This document shows, piece by piece, positions 63,533 to 64,000 of a DNA stretch of 64,000 nt. Location: positions 4,983,501 to 5,047,500 of the forward strand of contig NC_084669.1 of assembly GCF_028389875.1 (NCBI RefSeq), in the 5' to 3' direction. The translations under genes and the position numbers were made by a program. Every line of letters begins with the position of its first letter. The first letter of the stretch is position 1. The notes beneath the pieces were generated by a model. It had not been told where the DNA came from and did no database searches. It saw only the letters and a program-made list of their open reading frames with translations. The DNA comes from Rhea pennata. Taxonomy: Eukaryota; Chordata; Aves; Rheiformes; Rheidae.

Positions 63533-64000
63533 GAGGCAAATCCCCTCTGACCGCAGAGATGCGGACACGGCGTTGCCTCATGAAACCACCAGATGCATGA
63601 GGGCAGAAGGCCCTGTTGACTTTACAGAGTCAGACTAAGTGGCCATGAGTGCTGTTAGGGGAAAAAAAAGAAAAGAAAAGAAAAAGAATACAGAAGAAAA
63701 AGAATTGAATTAAAGATCAATCACAAACTCACTGCTGTTTCATCACTCAGAGGCCAAGCCTCGCCTGGGGTACCGGGGCAGGTAACCCACCGTACAAAGG
63801 AGCACAAGCCTCCCGTGTTTCCTTGCCATGTTCCTGTGACACAGGTGCTATTTCAGAGGCCACAGCAAGTGTCTCGTGGTAGCTTGGTAAGCAACGCAGG
63901 AAGACAACAGATCTCCGAATAAACACCCCGGGACCTGCTCGCAGCGCTCCCTTTCATGCTGGCTGCCAAACCAAAGGCAGCTGCATTTCAGCAGCACAGA

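Larger units (their letters stand above)
57547..64000. other. HTRA1 intron 3 (incomplete), no exon found
   Basis: I scanned the minus strand for the histidine-loop exon of HtrA proteases (VTNAHVV) and for other upstream HTRA1 exons and found none, so the region reads as part of a long intron. It holds several long A or T runs (57568-57592, 58650-58677, 60402-60430, 61413-61448, 63513-63532) and an ATAA microsatellite. An open frame at 59883-60320 on the plus strand has no recognisable product. Confidence 0.6.

Noticed and set aside
57547-64000. Upstream HTRA1 exons (catalytic His/Asp, Kazal, IGFBP)
   Set aside because: Looked for on the minus strand by their conserved peptides and not found. 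They must lie beyond the right edge.

Overview
This is vertebrate nuclear DNA, most likely from a bird. Fragments of CR1-type LINEs lie at about 11.7, 12.3, 14.5 and 57.1 kb, introns are short, I recognise no mammalian SINE or L1, and the gene order matches the known vertebrate neighbourhood HTRA1 followed by DMBT1. A non-avian sauropsid is not excluded. Every gene I can support is on the minus strand, so transcription runs from high to low coordinates.

Right side (50.5-64 kb): the 3' half of HTRA1, a trypsin-like serine protease. Six coding exons (57546 down to 50501) encode the equivalent of human residues 260-480. They include the catalytic serine on a 33-nt exon and the PDZ domain. The exons for the signal peptide, IGFBP and Kazal modules and the catalytic His/Asp are not in the window; everything above 57547 reads as intron. 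The HTRA1 introns carry long A/T runs, a CR1 fragment and a 350-bp direct repeat. From 35.9 to 50.5 kb I see no gene.

Middle (19.1-35.8 kb): locus A, an apparently complete DMBT1-like gene. It runs signal peptide, Thr/Ser-rich linkers, one group-B SRCR domain, three CUB domains separated by short linker exons of the kind called SRCR-interspersed domains (SIDs), a ZP module over three exons, then a transmembrane exon. Every splice junction I placed keeps the frame, and almost all modules sit on symmetric phase-1 exons. Two of the three CUB domains lie in an almost identical 2.24-kb tandem duplication (26023-28266 and 29164-31409), inside a GC-rich island that contrasts with the AT-rich flanks.

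Left side: locus B (8.75-11.49 kb) is a decayed tandem copy of the CUB-ZP-TM part. It has lost its start codon, carries frameshifts, has lost one ZP exon and has an in-frame stop, yet its last (transmembrane) exon is intact. Locus C begins at 3888 with a good signal-peptide exon and a TATA element homologous to that of locus A. It continues with one SRCR exon (660-971) and runs off the left edge. The window therefore shows a DMBT1-like tandem cluster downstream of HTRA1, with one complete gene, one pseudogene and the 5' end of a third.

DMBT1-family proteins are mucosal pattern-recognition and epithelial-differentiation glycoproteins. HTRA1 is a secreted protease of matrix and growth-factor signalling. 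Their neighbourhood is syntenic rather than operonic. The most interesting feature is the very recent modular growth of the CUB part of locus A.
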